Of a stretch of DNA of 64,000 nucleotides, positions 47,178 to 57,027 are shown piece by piece. The stretch is from Erwinia billingiae Eb661 (GTDB lineage Bacteria > Pseudomonadota > Gammaproteobacteria > Enterobacterales > Enterobacteriaceae): contig NC_014306.1 in the NCBI RefSeq assembly GCF_000196615.1, positions 744,001 through 808,000 of the forward strand. The letters are read 5' to 3'. Made by a program: the position numbers and the translations under genes. The notes beneath the pieces were generated by a model. The model ran no database searches, was not told the DNA's origin, and was given only the letters and a program-made list of their open reading frames with translations. Within the stretch, counting starts at the first letter, position 1; the number at the start of each line of letters is the position of its first letter.

Positions 47178-49640
47178 ATGCGAGTGCTGAAATTCGGTGG
47201 AACCTCAGTAGCCAACGCGGAACGCTTCTTACGCGTGGCAGACATTCTGGAAAGTAATGCGAAGCAGGGACAGGTTGCTACCGTATTGTCCGCGCCAGCT
47301 AAGATCACTAATCACCTGGTGGCGATGATTGAAAAAACCATCAGCGGCCAGGATGCCTTGCCGAACATCAGCGATGCGGAAAGCATTTTTGCTTCCCTTC
47401 TGCAGGGCCTGGCGGAAGTGCAGCCGGGTTTCCAGTACGACAAGTTGAAAACCGTTGTCGACCAGGAATTTGCGCAGCTTAAGCAGATCCTGCACGGCAT
47501 TGGCCTGCTGGGACAGTGCCCGGACAGCGTCAACGCGGCGATTATCTGCCGTGGCGAAAAGCTGTCGATCGCCATTATGGAAGCGCTGCTGCTGGCGCGC
47601 GGACATGGCGTCAGCGTCATCGACCCGGTTGAGAAGCTGCTGGCCGTTGGGCATTACCTCGAATCCACCGTTGATATCCCTGAGTCCACTCGCCGTATTG
47701 CCGCCAGCCAAATCCCGCGAGAAAACATGATCCTGATGGCCGGCTTCACCGCCGGTAATGATAAAGGTGAACTGGTGGTACTGGGCCGCAATGGCTCCGA
47801 TTATTCGGCTGCGGTGCTGGCCGCCTGTTTACGCGCTGATTGTTGTGAAATCTGGACCGATGTGGACGGGGTTTACACCTGCGATCCTCGCCAGGTGCCG
47901 GATGCGCGCCTGCTGAAATCGATGTCCTACCAGGAAGCGATGGAGCTTTCCTATTTTGGCGCGAAAGTGCTGCACCCGCGCACCATTACCCCTATCGCAC
48001 AGTTCCAGATCCCGTGCCTGATCAAGAATACCGCCAATCCTCAGGCGCCCGGCACGCTGATTGGTGGCGACAGCTCGGATGATGATAATCCGGTTAAGGG
48101 CATCACCAATCTGAATAACATGGCGATGTTTAACGTCTCCGGCCCGGGCATGAAAGGGATGGTCGGCATGGCGGCGCGAGTCTTTGCCGCCATGTCCCGC
48201 AGCGGGATCTCGGTGGTGTTGATCACCCAGTCCTCGTCTGAATACAGCATCAGTTTCTGCGTGCCGCAGAGCGATCAGGCGCGTGCCCGCCGCGTATTAG
48301 AAGAAGAGTTCTATCTTGAGCTGAAAGATGGCCTGCTAGAGCCACTGGACGTGATGGAACATCTGGCGGTGATTTCAGTGGTCGGCGACGGTATGCGCAC
48401 GCTGCGCGGCATCTCTGCCAAATTCTTCTCGGCGCTGGCGCGGGCCAATATCAATATCGTGGCCATCGCCCAGGGCTCTTCCGAGCGTTCTATCTCGGTG
48501 GTGGTGGATAACGATCAGGCGACAACCGGCGTGCGCGTGGTGCATCAGATGCTGTTCGCCACTGACCAGGTGATTGAAGTGTTTGTGATCGGCGTCGGCG
48601 GCGTTGGCGCGGCACTGATCGATCAGCTGCATCGCCAGCAGGCGTGGCTGAAAAATAAACATATCGATTTACGGGTGTGCGGCATCGCCAATTCCAAAGC
48701 GCTGCTGACCAACGTGCACGGCATTCCGCTGGAGAACTGGAAAGCATCGCTGGCTGACGCCAAAGAGCCGTTTAATCTTGGTCGCCTGATGCGTCTGGTA
48801 AAAGAGTATCACCTGCTGAATCCGGTGATTGTGGACTGTACCTCAAGCCAGGCGGTTGCCGATCAGTATGCCGACTTCCTCGGTGAAGGCTTCCACGTAG
48901 TGACGCCGAATAAAAAGGCCAACACCTCCTCTTACAATTACTACCTGCAGATGCGTGCGGCGGCGGCGAAATCTCGCCGTAAATTCCTTTACGATACCAA
49001 TGTTGGTGCGGGCCTGCCGGTGATCGAGAACCTGCAAAACCTGCTGAATGCCGGTGATGAGCTGCTGCGTTTCTCCGGCATCCTTTCTGGCTCTTTATCG
49101 TTCATCTTCGGTAAACTGGATGAAGGCGTGTCGCTGTCGGAAGCCACCAAAACCGCACGTGAAATGGGCTTCACCGAGCCAGACCCGCGTGACGATCTCT
49201 CCGGGATGGACGTGGCGCGTAAGCTATTGATCCTTGCCCGTGAAGCCGGCTACCAGCTGGAGCTCAGCGACATCGAGATTGAAGCAGTGCTGCCGGAAGA
49301 ATTCACGGCGATTGCCGACGTGGAAACCTTTATGGCGCGTCTGCCAGAGCTGGATGATGCCTTTGCTTCCCGCGTGGCGCGGGCCAGTGCAGAGGGCAAA
49401 GTGCTGCGATTTGTCGGTGCCATTGAAGAAGGTGGCCGTTGTCAGGTAAAAATTGATGCCGTGGACGGTAACGATCCGCTGTATAAAGTGAAAAACGGCG
49501 AGAATGCCCTGGCCTTCTACAGCCGCTACTATCAGCCCATTCCGCTGGTTCTGCGCGGCTACGGTGCCGGTAATGATGTGACCGCAGCAGGCGTGTTCGC
49601 CGACCTGTTACGCACCTTGTCATGGAAGTTGGGAGTTTAA
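47178..49640 (+). CDS. thrA: Bifunctional aspartokinase I / homoserine dehydrogenase I
   Basis: 820 residues, as in E. coli. Domains: aspartate kinase (about 1-295, [22 protein letters not shown]), tandem ACT regulatory domains (about 310-460, [31 protein letters not shown]), then homoserine dehydrogenase (about 465-820; GVGGVGAAL nucleotide-binding loop, [17 protein letters not shown]). It carries out the first and third steps from aspartate towards threonine and is feedback-inhibited by threonine. It follows the attenuator, and the ribosome site AGGAG precedes the ATG. Confidence 0.98.
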   Translation: MRVLKFGGTSVANAERFLRVADILESNAKQGQVATVLSAPAKITNHLVAMIEKTISGQDALPNISDAESIFASLLQGLAEVQPGFQYDKLKTVVDQEFAQLKQILHGIGLLGQCPDSVNAAIICRGEKLSIAIMEALLLARGHGVSVIDPVEKLLAVGHYLESTVDIPESTRRIAASQIPRENMILMAGFTAGNDKGELVVLGRNGSDYSAAVLAACLRADCCEIWTDVDGVYTCDPRQVPDARLLKSMSYQEAMELSYFGAKVLHPRTITPIAQFQIPCLIKNTANPQAPGTLIGGDSSDDDNPVKGITNLNNMAMFNVSGPGMKGMVGMAARVFAAMSRSGISVVLITQSSSEYSISFCVPQSDQARARRVLEEEFYLELKDGLLEPLDVMEHLAVISVVGDGMRTLRGISAKFFSALARANINIVAIAQGSSERSISVVVDNDQATTGVRVVHQMLFATDQVIEVFVIGVGGVGAALIDQLHRQQAWLKNKHIDLRVCGIANSKALLTNVHGIPLENWKASLADAKEPFNLGRLMRLVKEYHLLNPVIVDCTSSQAVADQYADFLGEGFHVVTPNKKANTSSYNYYLQMRAAAAKSRRKFLYDTNVGAGLPVIENLQNLLNAGDELLRFSGILSGSLSFIFGKLDEGVSLSEATKTAREMGFTEPDPRDDLSGMDVARKLLILAREAGYQLELSDIEIEAVLPEEFTAIADVETFMARLPELDDAFASRVARASAEGKVLRFVGAIEEGGRCQVKIDAVDGNDPLYKVKNGENALAFYSRYYQPIPLVLRGYGAGNDVTAAGVFADLLRTLSWKLGV

Positions 49641-49642
49641 GA

Positions 49643-50572
49643 ATGGTTAAGATTTATGCCCCTGCCTCAATCGGCAACGTCAGCGTGGGCTTTGATGTAC
49701 TGGGTGCGGCGGTGTCTCCGATTGACGGCGCCTTGCTGGGCGACTGCGTGACCGTGGAAGCGGCCAGCGAATTCAGCCTGCGTAATGAAGGGCGTTTCGT
49801 CAGCAAGCTCCCCACCAATCCGCAGGAAAACATCGTCTGGCAGTGTTGGGATCGTTTCTGCGAAGCGATTGGCAAACGCGTGCCGGTGGCGATGACGCTT
49901 GAAAAAAACATGCCAATCGGTTCCGGCCTGGGTTCCAGCGCCTGTTCGGTGGTGGCTGGCCTGATGGCGATGAACGAGCACTGTGGTAAGCCGCTGAGCG
50001 ATAACGAATTACTGGCGCTGATGGGCGAACTGGAAGGGCGTATTTCCGGTAGCGTGCATTATGATAACGTGGCGCCATGCTTCCTCGGCGGCATTCAGCT
50101 GATGCTCGAGGAAAATGGGATTATCAGCCAGCAGGTGCCAGGCTTTGATGACTGGCTGTGGGTAATGGCCTATCCGGGGATCAAAGTTTCCACTGCGGAA
50201 GCCCGCGCGATCCTGCCGGCACAGTACCGTAAAGAAGACATTATTAAGCACGGTCGCTACCTGGGTGGGTTTATTCATGCCTGCCACACGCAGCAACCGG
50301 CGCTGGCGGCAAAGCTGATGCGCGATGTGATCGCCGAGCCTTACCGCACCAAGCTGTTACCGGGATTTGCTGAAGCCCGTCAGGCCGCGCAGGATATTGG
50401 CGCGCTGGCCTGTGGGATCTCAGGATCCGGCCCAACGCTGTTCGCCGTCTGTAACCAACCGGATACGGCGCAGCGCATGGCAGACTGGCTCAGCCAGCAC
50501 TATCTGCAAAATGATGAAGGCTTCGTTCATATCTGCCGCATAGACACGGCAGGCGCACGTAAACTGGGATAA
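49643..50572 (+). CDS. thrB: Homoserine kinase
   Basis: 309 residues from the ATG at 49643 ([26 protein letters not shown]); E. coli has 310. GHMP-kinase motifs are [16 protein letters not shown] (ATP loop) and [12 protein letters not shown] near the end. It phosphorylates homoserine to O-phosphohomoserine. It starts two bases after the thrA stop. The in-frame upstream extension inside thrA is not used. Confidence 0.98.
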   Translation: MVKIYAPASIGNVSVGFDVLGAAVSPIDGALLGDCVTVEAASEFSLRNEGRFVSKLPTNPQENIVWQCWDRFCEAIGKRVPVAMTLEKNMPIGSGLGSSACSVVAGLMAMNEHCGKPLSDNELLALMGELEGRISGSVHYDNVAPCFLGGIQLMLEENGIISQQVPGFDDWLWVMAYPGIKVSTAEARAILPAQYRKEDIIKHGRYLGGFIHACHTQQPALAAKLMRDVIAEPYRTKLLPGFAEARQAAQDIGALACGISGSGPTLFAVCNQPDTAQRMADWLSQHYLQNDEGFVHICRIDTAGARKLG

Positions 50573-50575
50573 CGC

Positions 50576-51862
50576 ATGAAACTGTATAATCTTAAGGATC
50601 ACAACGAGCAGGTAAGCTTCTCGCAGGCCGTTAAGCAAGGCCTCGGCAAACAGCAGGGCCTGTTCTTTCCGCTTGAGCTGCCTGAGTTTGAACTGACCGA
50701 CATCGACGAGATGTTGGAAATGGATTTCGTTACCCGCAGTAGCAAAATCCTCTCTGCCTTTATTGGCGATGAGATCGAACCTCATCAGCTGCATCAGCGC
50801 CTGAAAACCGCCTTCAGCTTCCCGGCACCGGTACAAAAGGTGACGGATGATATCGCTGCGCTGGAGCTGTTCCATGGTCCAACGCTGGCGTTTAAAGACT
50901 TTGGCGGCCGTTTTATGGCGCAAATGCTCTCCTACGTTAGCGGCGCCGATGAGAAAATCACCATTCTGACCGCCACTTCCGGCGATACCGGTGCGGCAGT
51001 TGCTCATGCTTTCTTCGGCATGGAAAACGTTCGCGTGGTGATCCTCTATCCGAAAGGTAAAATCAGTCCGCTGCAGGAAAAACTGTTCTGTACGCTGGGT
51101 GGCAATATCCAGACCATCGCCATTGAAGGCGATTTCGATGCCTGTCAGTCACTGGTGAAGCAGGCCTTTGATGATGAGCTGCTGAAGAAAGCCATTGGCC
51201 TGAACTCGGCAAACTCAATCAACATCAGCCGCCTGCTGGCGCAGATTTGTTACTACTTCGAAGCGGTGGCACAACTGCCTCAGGAGAAGCGTAACCAGCT
51301 GGTGATCTCCGTACCGAGTGGTAACTTCGGCGACCTGACCGCGGGCCTGCTGGCGAAATCCCTTGGCCTGCCGGTTAAGCGCTTTATTGCCGCTACCAAC
51401 GCCAATGACACCGTTCCGCGCTTCCTTGAGAAGGGCGAATGGCAGCCTAATGCCACGGTTTCCACCTTGTCTAACGCGATGGATGTCAGCCAGCCGAACA
51501 ACTGGCCGCGCGTGGAAGAGATCTTCCGCCGCAAAACCTGGCGCCTGACCGATCTGGGCTTTGGTGCGGTTGATGATCAGACCACCAAAGACACCATGCG
51601 TGAGCTGGCGGACCTGGGTTACATCTCTGAGCCCCACGCGGCGATTGCTTACCGTATGCTGCGCGATCAGTTGCAGGAAGGGGAATTTGGTTTGTTCCTC
51701 GGCACCGCGCACCCGGCCAAGTTTATCGAAAGCGTGGAAGCGATCCTCGACCGCAAGCTGCCGGTGCCAGAAGAGCTGGCACAGCGTGCCAACCTGCCGC
51801 TGCTCTCCCATGAGATGAAAGCGGACTTCGCCGAACTGCGCGAGTTCCTGTTGCACAAATAA
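50576..51862 (+). CDS. thrC: Threonine synthase
   Basis: 428 residues, as in E. coli. The pyridoxal-phosphate lysine is in HGPTLAFKDFGGRFM, and the phosphate-binding loop is SVPSGNFGDLTAG. It converts O-phosphohomoserine to threonine. It begins 3 bases after thrB and is followed by a strong terminator. This ends the thrLABC operon. Confidence 0.98.
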   Translation: MKLYNLKDHNEQVSFSQAVKQGLGKQQGLFFPLELPEFELTDIDEMLEMDFVTRSSKILSAFIGDEIEPHQLHQRLKTAFSFPAPVQKVTDDIAALELFHGPTLAFKDFGGRFMAQMLSYVSGADEKITILTATSGDTGAAVAHAFFGMENVRVVILYPKGKISPLQEKLFCTLGGNIQTIAIEGDFDACQSLVKQAFDDELLKKAIGLNSANSINISRLLAQICYYFEAVAQLPQEKRNQLVISVPSGNFGDLTAGLLAKSLGLPVKRFIAATNANDTVPRFLEKGEWQPNATVSTLSNAMDVSQPNNWPRVEEIFRRKTWRLTDLGFGAVDDQTTKDTMRELADLGYISEPHAAIAYRMLRDQLQEGEFGLFLGTAHPAKFIESVEAILDRKLPVPEELAQRANLPLLSHEMKADFAELREFLLHK

Positions 51863-51900
51863 GGTCTCCGGCCCCGTTGCGGGGCGTATCCACCCATGCA

Positions 51901-51927
51901 AACGGCCCTGAAAAGGGCCGTTTTTTT
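51901..51927 (+). terminator. Terminator of the thr operon
   Basis: AACGGCCCT and AGGGCCGTT form a 9-bp stem with a GAAA tetraloop, followed by T's on the plus strand. Confidence 0.93.
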
Positions 51928-51944
51928 ATGCTGCCGGTGTGCTG

Positions 51945-52721
51945 TCAGACCGCTTCGCGGCGCTTAAACATCAGTTCGCTGTCGCTACTCTCTTCGGGGA
52001 CAAAGGCGTAGCCGTCCACATCAAACTTCTTCAGCTGTGCCGGTTTGGTCAGGCGATTCTCAATGACATAACGGCTCATCAGGCCACGCGCCTTTTTGGC
52101 ATAGAAGCTGATCACTTTGAACTTGCCGTTTTTCTCGTCGAGGAACACCGGCTTGATGATGCGGCCATTGAGCTTTTTCGGCTTCACCGCTTTGAAATAC
52201 TCATCGGACGCCAGGTTCAGCAACACATCATCGCCTTGTTCGGCCAGCGCGGCATTCAGCGCTTCGGTCAGCTTATCGCCCCAGAAGGTGTAGAGATCTT
52301 TGCCGGCCGGGTTTTCCAGCCTGATGCCCATTTCCAGACGATAGGGCTGCATCAAATCCAGCGGGCGCAGCAGACCGTAAAGGCCGGACAGCATGCGCAG
52401 GTGCTGCTGAGCAAAATCGAAATCCTTCTCTTTAAAGGTTTCCGCCTGCAGGCCGGTATAGACATCACCTTTAAAGGCAAGGATTGCCTGACGGGCATTT
52501 TCCGGGGTGAACGGCGGGTGCCAGTGATGGAAACGATCGGCGTTCAGTCCAGCCAGCTTATCGCTGATATGCATCAGTGAACCGATCTGCGCTGGCGTCA
52601 GCTTTCGGGCAACCTCAATCAGTTTTTGGGAATCATCCAGCAACGCAGGTTGGGTGAAACGTTTGGTCGCCAGCGGGCTTTCAAAATCCAGCGTTTTGGC
52701 TGGGGAGATAACCATCAACAT
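51945..52721 (-). CDS. yaaA: Peroxide stress protein YaaA
   Basis: 258 residues from the ATG at 52721 ([17 protein letters not shown]), the same length as in E. coli. A 12-codon open extension upstream is not conserved. It belongs to the DUF328/UPF0246 family, which binds DNA and lowers free iron during hydrogen peroxide stress in E. coli under OxyR control. Convergent with thrC, and divergent from talB. The intervening yaaJ gene of E. coli is missing. Confidence 0.96.
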   Translation of the reverse strand: MLMVISPAKTLDFESPLATKRFTQPALLDDSQKLIEVARKLTPAQIGSLMHISDKLAGLNADRFHHWHPPFTPENARQAILAFKGDVYTGLQAETFKEKDFDFAQQHLRMLSGLYGLLRPLDLMQPYRLEMGIRLENPAGKDLYTFWGDKLTEALNAALAEQGDDVLLNLASDEYFKAVKPKKLNGRIIKPVFLDEKNGKFKVISFYAKKARGLMSRYVIENRLTKPAQLKKFDVDGYAFVPEESSDSELMFKRREAV

Positions 52722-52974
52722 GCCTGAGTCCTTGTATGAATATGCCGCGAGGGGCAAAAGTTTAGCCGTTACTTTAGCAAAAAAGTGACATGAAAGGAGT
52801 AATCGCTGCCATTGCCTTTACTGATCCCCGGCGCGTTAAAGGGGGTATTCTTCATCAATTTAGCACTGCGTGGCCTGCGGGCAACCTTACCTTGCATGGC
52901 AAGCTTCGCGTGATATTATCCGTGTCAGACATTTTCTAGAACCCGATAACTCTACTCTGATGAGAATGACAACC

Positions 52975-53928
52975 ATGACGGATAAACTGACTTCCCTGCG
53001 TCAACTGACTACCGTTGTTGCCGATACCGGTGACATTGCAGCGATGAAGCTGTACAAGCCGCAAGATGCTACCACCAACCCTTCCCTGATCCTGAGCGCC
53101 GCGCAGATCCCTGAATACCGCAAGCTGATTGATGAAGCGGTTACCTGGGCTCGCGATCAGAGCAGCAAAAAAGAAGAGCAGGTGAACTACGCTGCGGACA
53201 AGCTGGCCGTCAATATCGGTCTGGAAATCCTGAAGCTGGTCCCTGGCCGTATCTCTACCGAAGTCGATGCCCGTCTGTCTTACGACACCGAAGGCAGCAT
53301 CAATAAAGCCCGTTCCCTGATCAAACTGTATAACGATGCTGGCATCAGCAACGACCGCATCCTGATCAAACTGGCGTCCACCTGGCAGGGCATCCGTGCT
53401 GCTGAGCAGCTGGAAAAAGAAGGCATCAACTGTAACCTGACGCTGCTGTTCTCCTTCGCCCAGGCGCGTGCCTGTGCTGAAGCGGGCGTGTTCCTGATTT
53501 CTCCGTTCGTCGGCCGTATTCTCGACTGGTACAAAGCCAACACTGACAAGAAAGAGTACGCTGCCCATGAAGATCCAGGCGTGGTTTCCGTGTCTGAAAT
53601 CTACGAATACTACAAGCAGCATGGCTACGAAACCGTTGTGATGGGCGCAAGCTTCCGTAACGTTGGCGAAATCATCGAACTGGCTGGCTGCGACCGTCTG
53701 ACCATCTCACCGAACCTGCTGAAAGAGCTGGCAGAAACCGAAGGGACGCTGGAGCGTAAACTGTCTTACACCGGCGAAGTGAAAGCGCGTCCGGCGAAAA
53801 TGACTGAATCTGAGTTCCTGTGGCAGCACAACCAGGATCCGATGGCCGTCGATAAACTGGCTCAGGGAATCCGTAACTTTGCGCTCGACCAGGGCAAACT
53901 CGACAAAATGATTGCCGACCTGCTGTAA
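52975..53928 (+). CDS. talB: Transaldolase B
   Basis: 317 residues from the ATG at 52975 ([21 protein letters not shown]), exactly the E. coli length. The Schiff-base lysine is in [12 protein letters not shown], and [16 protein letters not shown] is the N-terminal transaldolase signature. It transfers a dihydroxyacetone unit in the non-oxidative pentose phosphate pathway. Codon use is strongly biased, as expected for high expression. The upstream open frame of 35 codons is not conserved. Confidence 0.98.
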   Translation: MTDKLTSLRQLTTVVADTGDIAAMKLYKPQDATTNPSLILSAAQIPEYRKLIDEAVTWARDQSSKKEEQVNYAADKLAVNIGLEILKLVPGRISTEVDARLSYDTEGSINKARSLIKLYNDAGISNDRILIKLASTWQGIRAAEQLEKEGINCNLTLLFSFAQARACAEAGVFLISPFVGRILDWYKANTDKKEYAAHEDPGVVSVSEIYEYYKQHGYETVVMGASFRNVGEIIELAGCDRLTISPNLLKELAETEGTLERKLSYTGEVKARPAKMTESEFLWQHNQDPMAVDKLAQGIRNFALDQGKLDKMIADLL

Positions 53929-53938
53929 GTCTCCGACC

Positions 53939-53964
53939 GTGGCCGGTTATCCGGCCACCGTTTT
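53939..53964 (+). terminator. Terminator after talB
   Basis: GTGGCCGG and CCGGCCAC form an 8-bp stem around TTAT, followed by CG and TTTT. Confidence 0.8.
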
Positions 53965-54060
53965 CCCCCGCTGTACATCCCGCTTTGTAATGGTTTATCC
54001 TGCTTTTATCCTCCTCCACGCCCGCGCTTTTACCGTGGCCGTAAACACAGTGACCACACG

Positions 54061-54648
54061 ATGAATACACTACGTATAGGCTTAATTTCGGTTTCCGATC
54101 GTGCCGCCAACGGCATCTATCAGGATCAGGGGCTGCCTGCACTTGAGGCCTGGTTAACCCAGGCGCTGGCGACGCCGTTTGAGATTGAAAAACGGCTGGT
54201 GCCGGATGAACAGCCGATGATTGAACAGGCGATTTGCGAGCTGGTGGATGAAATGTTCTGCCATCTGGTCCTGACCACGGGCGGCACGGGGCCGGCGCGT
54301 CGTGACGTCACCCCGGATGCCACGCTGGCGATTGCCGATCGCGAGATGCCCGGTTTCGGCGAGCAAATGCGCCAGATCAGCCTCAACTTTGTGCCGACGG
54401 CGATCCTCTCCCGTCAGGTCGGCGTGATCCGTAAGCAATCGCTGATTATTAATCTGCCGGGCCAGCCAAAGTCGATTCAAGAGACGCTGGAAGGGCTGAA
54501 GGATGCCGAGGGTAAGGCGCGCGTGCACGGAATTTTTGCCAGCGTGCCGTATTGTATTCAGCTGCTGGAAGGCCCGTATGTAGAGACGCATGACGCGGTG
54601 GTAGCAGCATTTCGTCCTAAAAGTGCGCGTCGCGAAACAAACGGCTAA
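54061..54648 (+). CDS. mog: Molybdopterin adenylyltransferase
   Basis: 195 residues, as in E. coli Mog. The MoaB/Mog fold signatures are RIGLISVSDRAANGIYQDQGLPAL and HLVLTTGGTGPARRDVTPDATLAIADREMPGFGEQMR. It adenylates molybdopterin before molybdenum insertion. It lies after talB, as in E. coli. Confidence 0.97.
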   Translation: MNTLRIGLISVSDRAANGIYQDQGLPALEAWLTQALATPFEIEKRLVPDEQPMIEQAICELVDEMFCHLVLTTGGTGPARRDVTPDATLAIADREMPGFGEQMRQISLNFVPTAILSRQVGVIRKQSLIINLPGQPKSIQETLEGLKDAEGKARVHGIFASVPYCIQLLEGPYVETHDAVVAAFRPKSARRETNG

Positions 54649-54770
54649 AAATGGCGTAATTCAGGCATAAGATCGAGCTGGCGTAGCGGGAATTGAACGG
54701 TATAGTAAGGATAGCTTTACAACTTCTTACTCACCTTTTTTCTTCACCTTCTGGATGTGCCTGAATAATT

Positions 54771-56072
54771 ATGCTGCACGATAACGATCGCCGCCTGAAC
54801 CGGCAGGATTACAAGACCCTTTCTCTGGCGGCGCTCGGTGGCGCGCTGGAATTCTACGACTTCATCATCTTCGTGTTCTTCGCGGCGGTGATTGGCGAGC
54901 TGTTCTTCCCGGCGGATATTCCTGACTGGCTGCGCCAGGTCCAGACCTTTGCCATTTTCGCTGCCGGCTATCTTGCCCGTCCGTTAGGCGGCCTGATCAT
55001 GGCGCATTTCGGTGACAGCCAGGGGCGCAAAAAGATGTTCAGTCTGAGCATTCTGCTGATGGCGCTGCCCACGCTGGCGATGGGGCTGTTGCCGACCTAT
55101 GCCACGCTGGGCATTGCCGCACCGATCCTGCTGTTACTGCTGCGCGTGCTGCAAGGCGCGGCGATCGGTGGCGAAGTGCCGGGTGCCTGGGTGTTTGTCG
55201 CTGAACATGTTCCCGAAAAACGCATCGGCTTTGCCTGTGGCACCCTGACCGCCGGGCTCACCGCGGGCATCCTGCTGGGATCGGTGGTGGCAACGCTGGT
55301 CAACAGCGCCTTTGGTCCGCAGGGCATCCTGTCCGGCGCCTGGCGTATCCCGTTCCTGCTGGGCGGCGTGTTTGGCTTTATCGCGCTGTATCTGCGCCGC
55401 TGGTTGCAGGAAACCCCGATCTTTGTCGAGATGAAAGCGCGGAAAGCGCTGGCCGCGGAACTGCCGTTGAAAGCGGTGGTGGTGAAACATAAACGTGAAA
55501 TCGCCATCAGCATGTTGCTGACCTGGCTGCTCTCGGCGGGAATTGTGGTGGTGATCCTGATGACGCCGACCTTGCTGCAAAAGCAGTATGGCATTCCGAC
55601 GGCGCAAGCACTGCAGGCCAACAGCCTGGCGACGGTGATGCTGCTGGTGGGCTGCATCTGCGCGGGCTTTGCAGCCGATCGCTTTGGCGCCAGCAAAACC
55701 TTTATCGTGGGCAGCCTGTTGCTGGCGGTGTGCAGCTGGATATTTTACCGCACGGTTGGCGCGCATCCCGAGCTGCTATTCCCTTGCTATGCGCTGGTGG
55801 GCTTAAGCGTGGGCGTGGTCGGCGCGGTGCCTTATGTGATGGTGCGGGCCTTCCCGGCGGAAGTGCGTTTCACCGGTATTGCCTTCTCGTATAACGTCGC
55901 TTACGCCATTTTTGGCGGCTTAACGCCAATTTTTGTCACCCTGATTATGGCGGTGACGCCGCTGGCCCCGGCTTATTATGTGCTGGCGCTGTCAGCAATT
56001 GGTCTGCTGGTCGGCATCTGGTTAAAGCGCGATGGCAAGCGTGATGCACTGGTCGGTCGTACCTTCAGCTAA
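54771..56072 (+). CDS. MFS transporter, metabolite:H+ symporter (MHS) type
   Basis: 433 residues with about twelve membrane segments. The N-terminal segment YKTLSLAALGGALEFYDFIIFVFFAAVIGELFFP, the motif-A loop GGLIMAHFGDSQGRKKMF and RVLQGAAIGGEVPGAWVFVAEHVP are typical of the ProP/MHS group, which moves organic acids, betaines or similar solutes with protons. The exact substrate is unknown. It is inserted between mog and satP, where E. coli K-12 has no such gene. A hairpin shared with satP follows. Confidence 0.9.
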   Translation: MLHDNDRRLNRQDYKTLSLAALGGALEFYDFIIFVFFAAVIGELFFPADIPDWLRQVQTFAIFAAGYLARPLGGLIMAHFGDSQGRKKMFSLSILLMALPTLAMGLLPTYATLGIAAPILLLLLRVLQGAAIGGEVPGAWVFVAEHVPEKRIGFACGTLTAGLTAGILLGSVVATLVNSAFGPQGILSGAWRIPFLLGGVFGFIALYLRRWLQETPIFVEMKARKALAAELPLKAVVVKHKREIAISMLLTWLLSAGIVVVILMTPTLLQKQYGIPTAQALQANSLATVMLLVGCICAGFAADRFGASKTFIVGSLLLAVCSWIFYRTVGAHPELLFPCYALVGLSVGVVGAVPYVMVRAFPAEVRFTGIAFSYNVAYAIFGGLTPIFVTLIMAVTPLAPAYYVLALSAIGLLVGIWLKRDGKRDALVGRTFS

Positions 56073-56073
56073 T

Positions 56074-56104
56074 AAAAAGCCCGGTCGTTTTTCAACGGCC
56101 GGGC
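56074..56104 (-). terminator. Terminator of satP, shared with the MFS gene
   Basis: GCCCGGTCGTT and AACGGCCGGGC form an 11-bp stem (one T-G pair) around TTTC. The T-run lies on the minus-strand side, so it mainly terminates satP. Confidence 0.85.
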
Positions 56105-56124
56105 GGGTCACTTTCTTCCGCAAA

Positions 56125-56697
56125 TTACGCCTTATTCATCTCGCCAACGGGTAGCGCTTTGCGCCCCAACTGCGCATTAATCACTTCGGCCATGGCCAGA
56201 TAAATCGCGCCGGCACCACAAAGAATGCCTTCATAGCCTGCCAGCGTTATCACGGCATGATTGCCGGCAATATGGCCGATGGCGAGAAGGGCGAAGAGCA
56301 GCGTCAGGCTGGCGAAGACAAACTGTAAGGCCCGGTTGGCGCGCAGGGTGCCAAAGAACATAAACAGCGTGAACACGCCCCATAATGCCAGCCAGATACC
56401 GAGCGCGGTGTCATCAGCGGGCTCTGCTAGTCCGATGCGGGGTAACAGTAAAATGCCCACCAGGCTCAGCCAGAAGCAGCCATAGGCGGTGAAGGCTGTC
56501 AGGCCGAAGGTGTTGCCTTTTTTATACTCCATCAGGCCGGCGAGGATCTGCGCCAGACCGCCAAAAAATATCCCCATGCTGAAAATGGCGGCGTTAAGCG
56601 GAAAGAAACCGGCGTTGTGCAGATTAAGGTAAACGGTGGTCATGCCAAAGCCCATCAGGCCGAGCGGTCCGGGGTTCGCTAATTTGCTGCTGTCCAT
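56125..56697 (-). CDS. satP: Succinate-acetate/proton symporter
   Basis: 190 residues from the ATG at 56697 (MDSSKLANPGPLGLMGFGMTT), preceded by AGAGGA. Longer open starts exist (a TTG at 56721) but are less likely. E. coli SatP has 188 residues. Six hydrophobic segments and the family signature NPGPLGLMGFGMTT are present. It imports acetate and succinate with protons. Transcribed against the MFS gene. Confidence 0.95.
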   Translation of the reverse strand: MDSSKLANPGPLGLMGFGMTTVYLNLHNAGFFPLNAAIFSMGIFFGGLAQILAGLMEYKKGNTFGLTAFTAYGCFWLSLVGILLLPRIGLAEPADDTALGIWLALWGVFTLFMFFGTLRANRALQFVFASLTLLFALLAIGHIAGNHAVITLAGYEGILCGAGAIYLAMAEVINAQLGRKALPVGEMNKA

Positions 56698-57027
56698 AAG
56701 TCCTCTGATATCCATGATCAAGAAGTAGAAAAAAAAGTGAAGTAACTGACTGAAAGGGGCTGTTTTTGCGGATTAATGACCCCATTTTTTCAACTCGCGC
56801 GGCATCATAATGATCCGCCGTCCGGCAAACCTTGATCTGAAGAGTGGAAAAAACGAAATTTTTTTCACCTTGCCCCTTGATGCCGCTCTGGATGGCCCCA
56901 TCTTATTTGGCATCCAAGGTTATGGACCTGGAAAAAAAGCGCGGCGCCAGCAGTTGAAACGGCAAAAAAAGCCCGCATTAAGTGTTCATAAACTGATTTG
57001 ACATAAATTTAAGTGGGAGATGTATAG
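56698..57027. other. Intergenic region between satP and dnaK
   Basis: About 330 bases holding the divergent promoters, including a sigma-32 promoter for dnaK at 56876-56904. A 63-codon open frame here has no ribosome site or similarity and was rejected. Confidence 0.75.
56876..56904 (+). promoter_or_regulatory. Sigma-32 (heat-shock) promoter of dnaKJ
   Basis: CTTGATG, 13 bases, then CCCCATCTT matches the sigma-32 consensus (CTTGAAA, CCCCATNT) and the E. coli dnaK P1 -35 (CTTGATG). The leader to dnaK is about 115 bases. Confidence 0.9.

Noticed and set aside
56747..56787. Possible second sigma-32 promoter ending CCCCATTT upstream of dnaK
   Set aside because: The -10-like element is good, but no -35 element lies at an acceptable distance; the nearest candidate is about 23 bases away.
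56810..57001. 63-codon ORF upstream of dnaK
   Set aside because: It overlaps the sigma-32 promoter, has no ribosome site and shows no family features.
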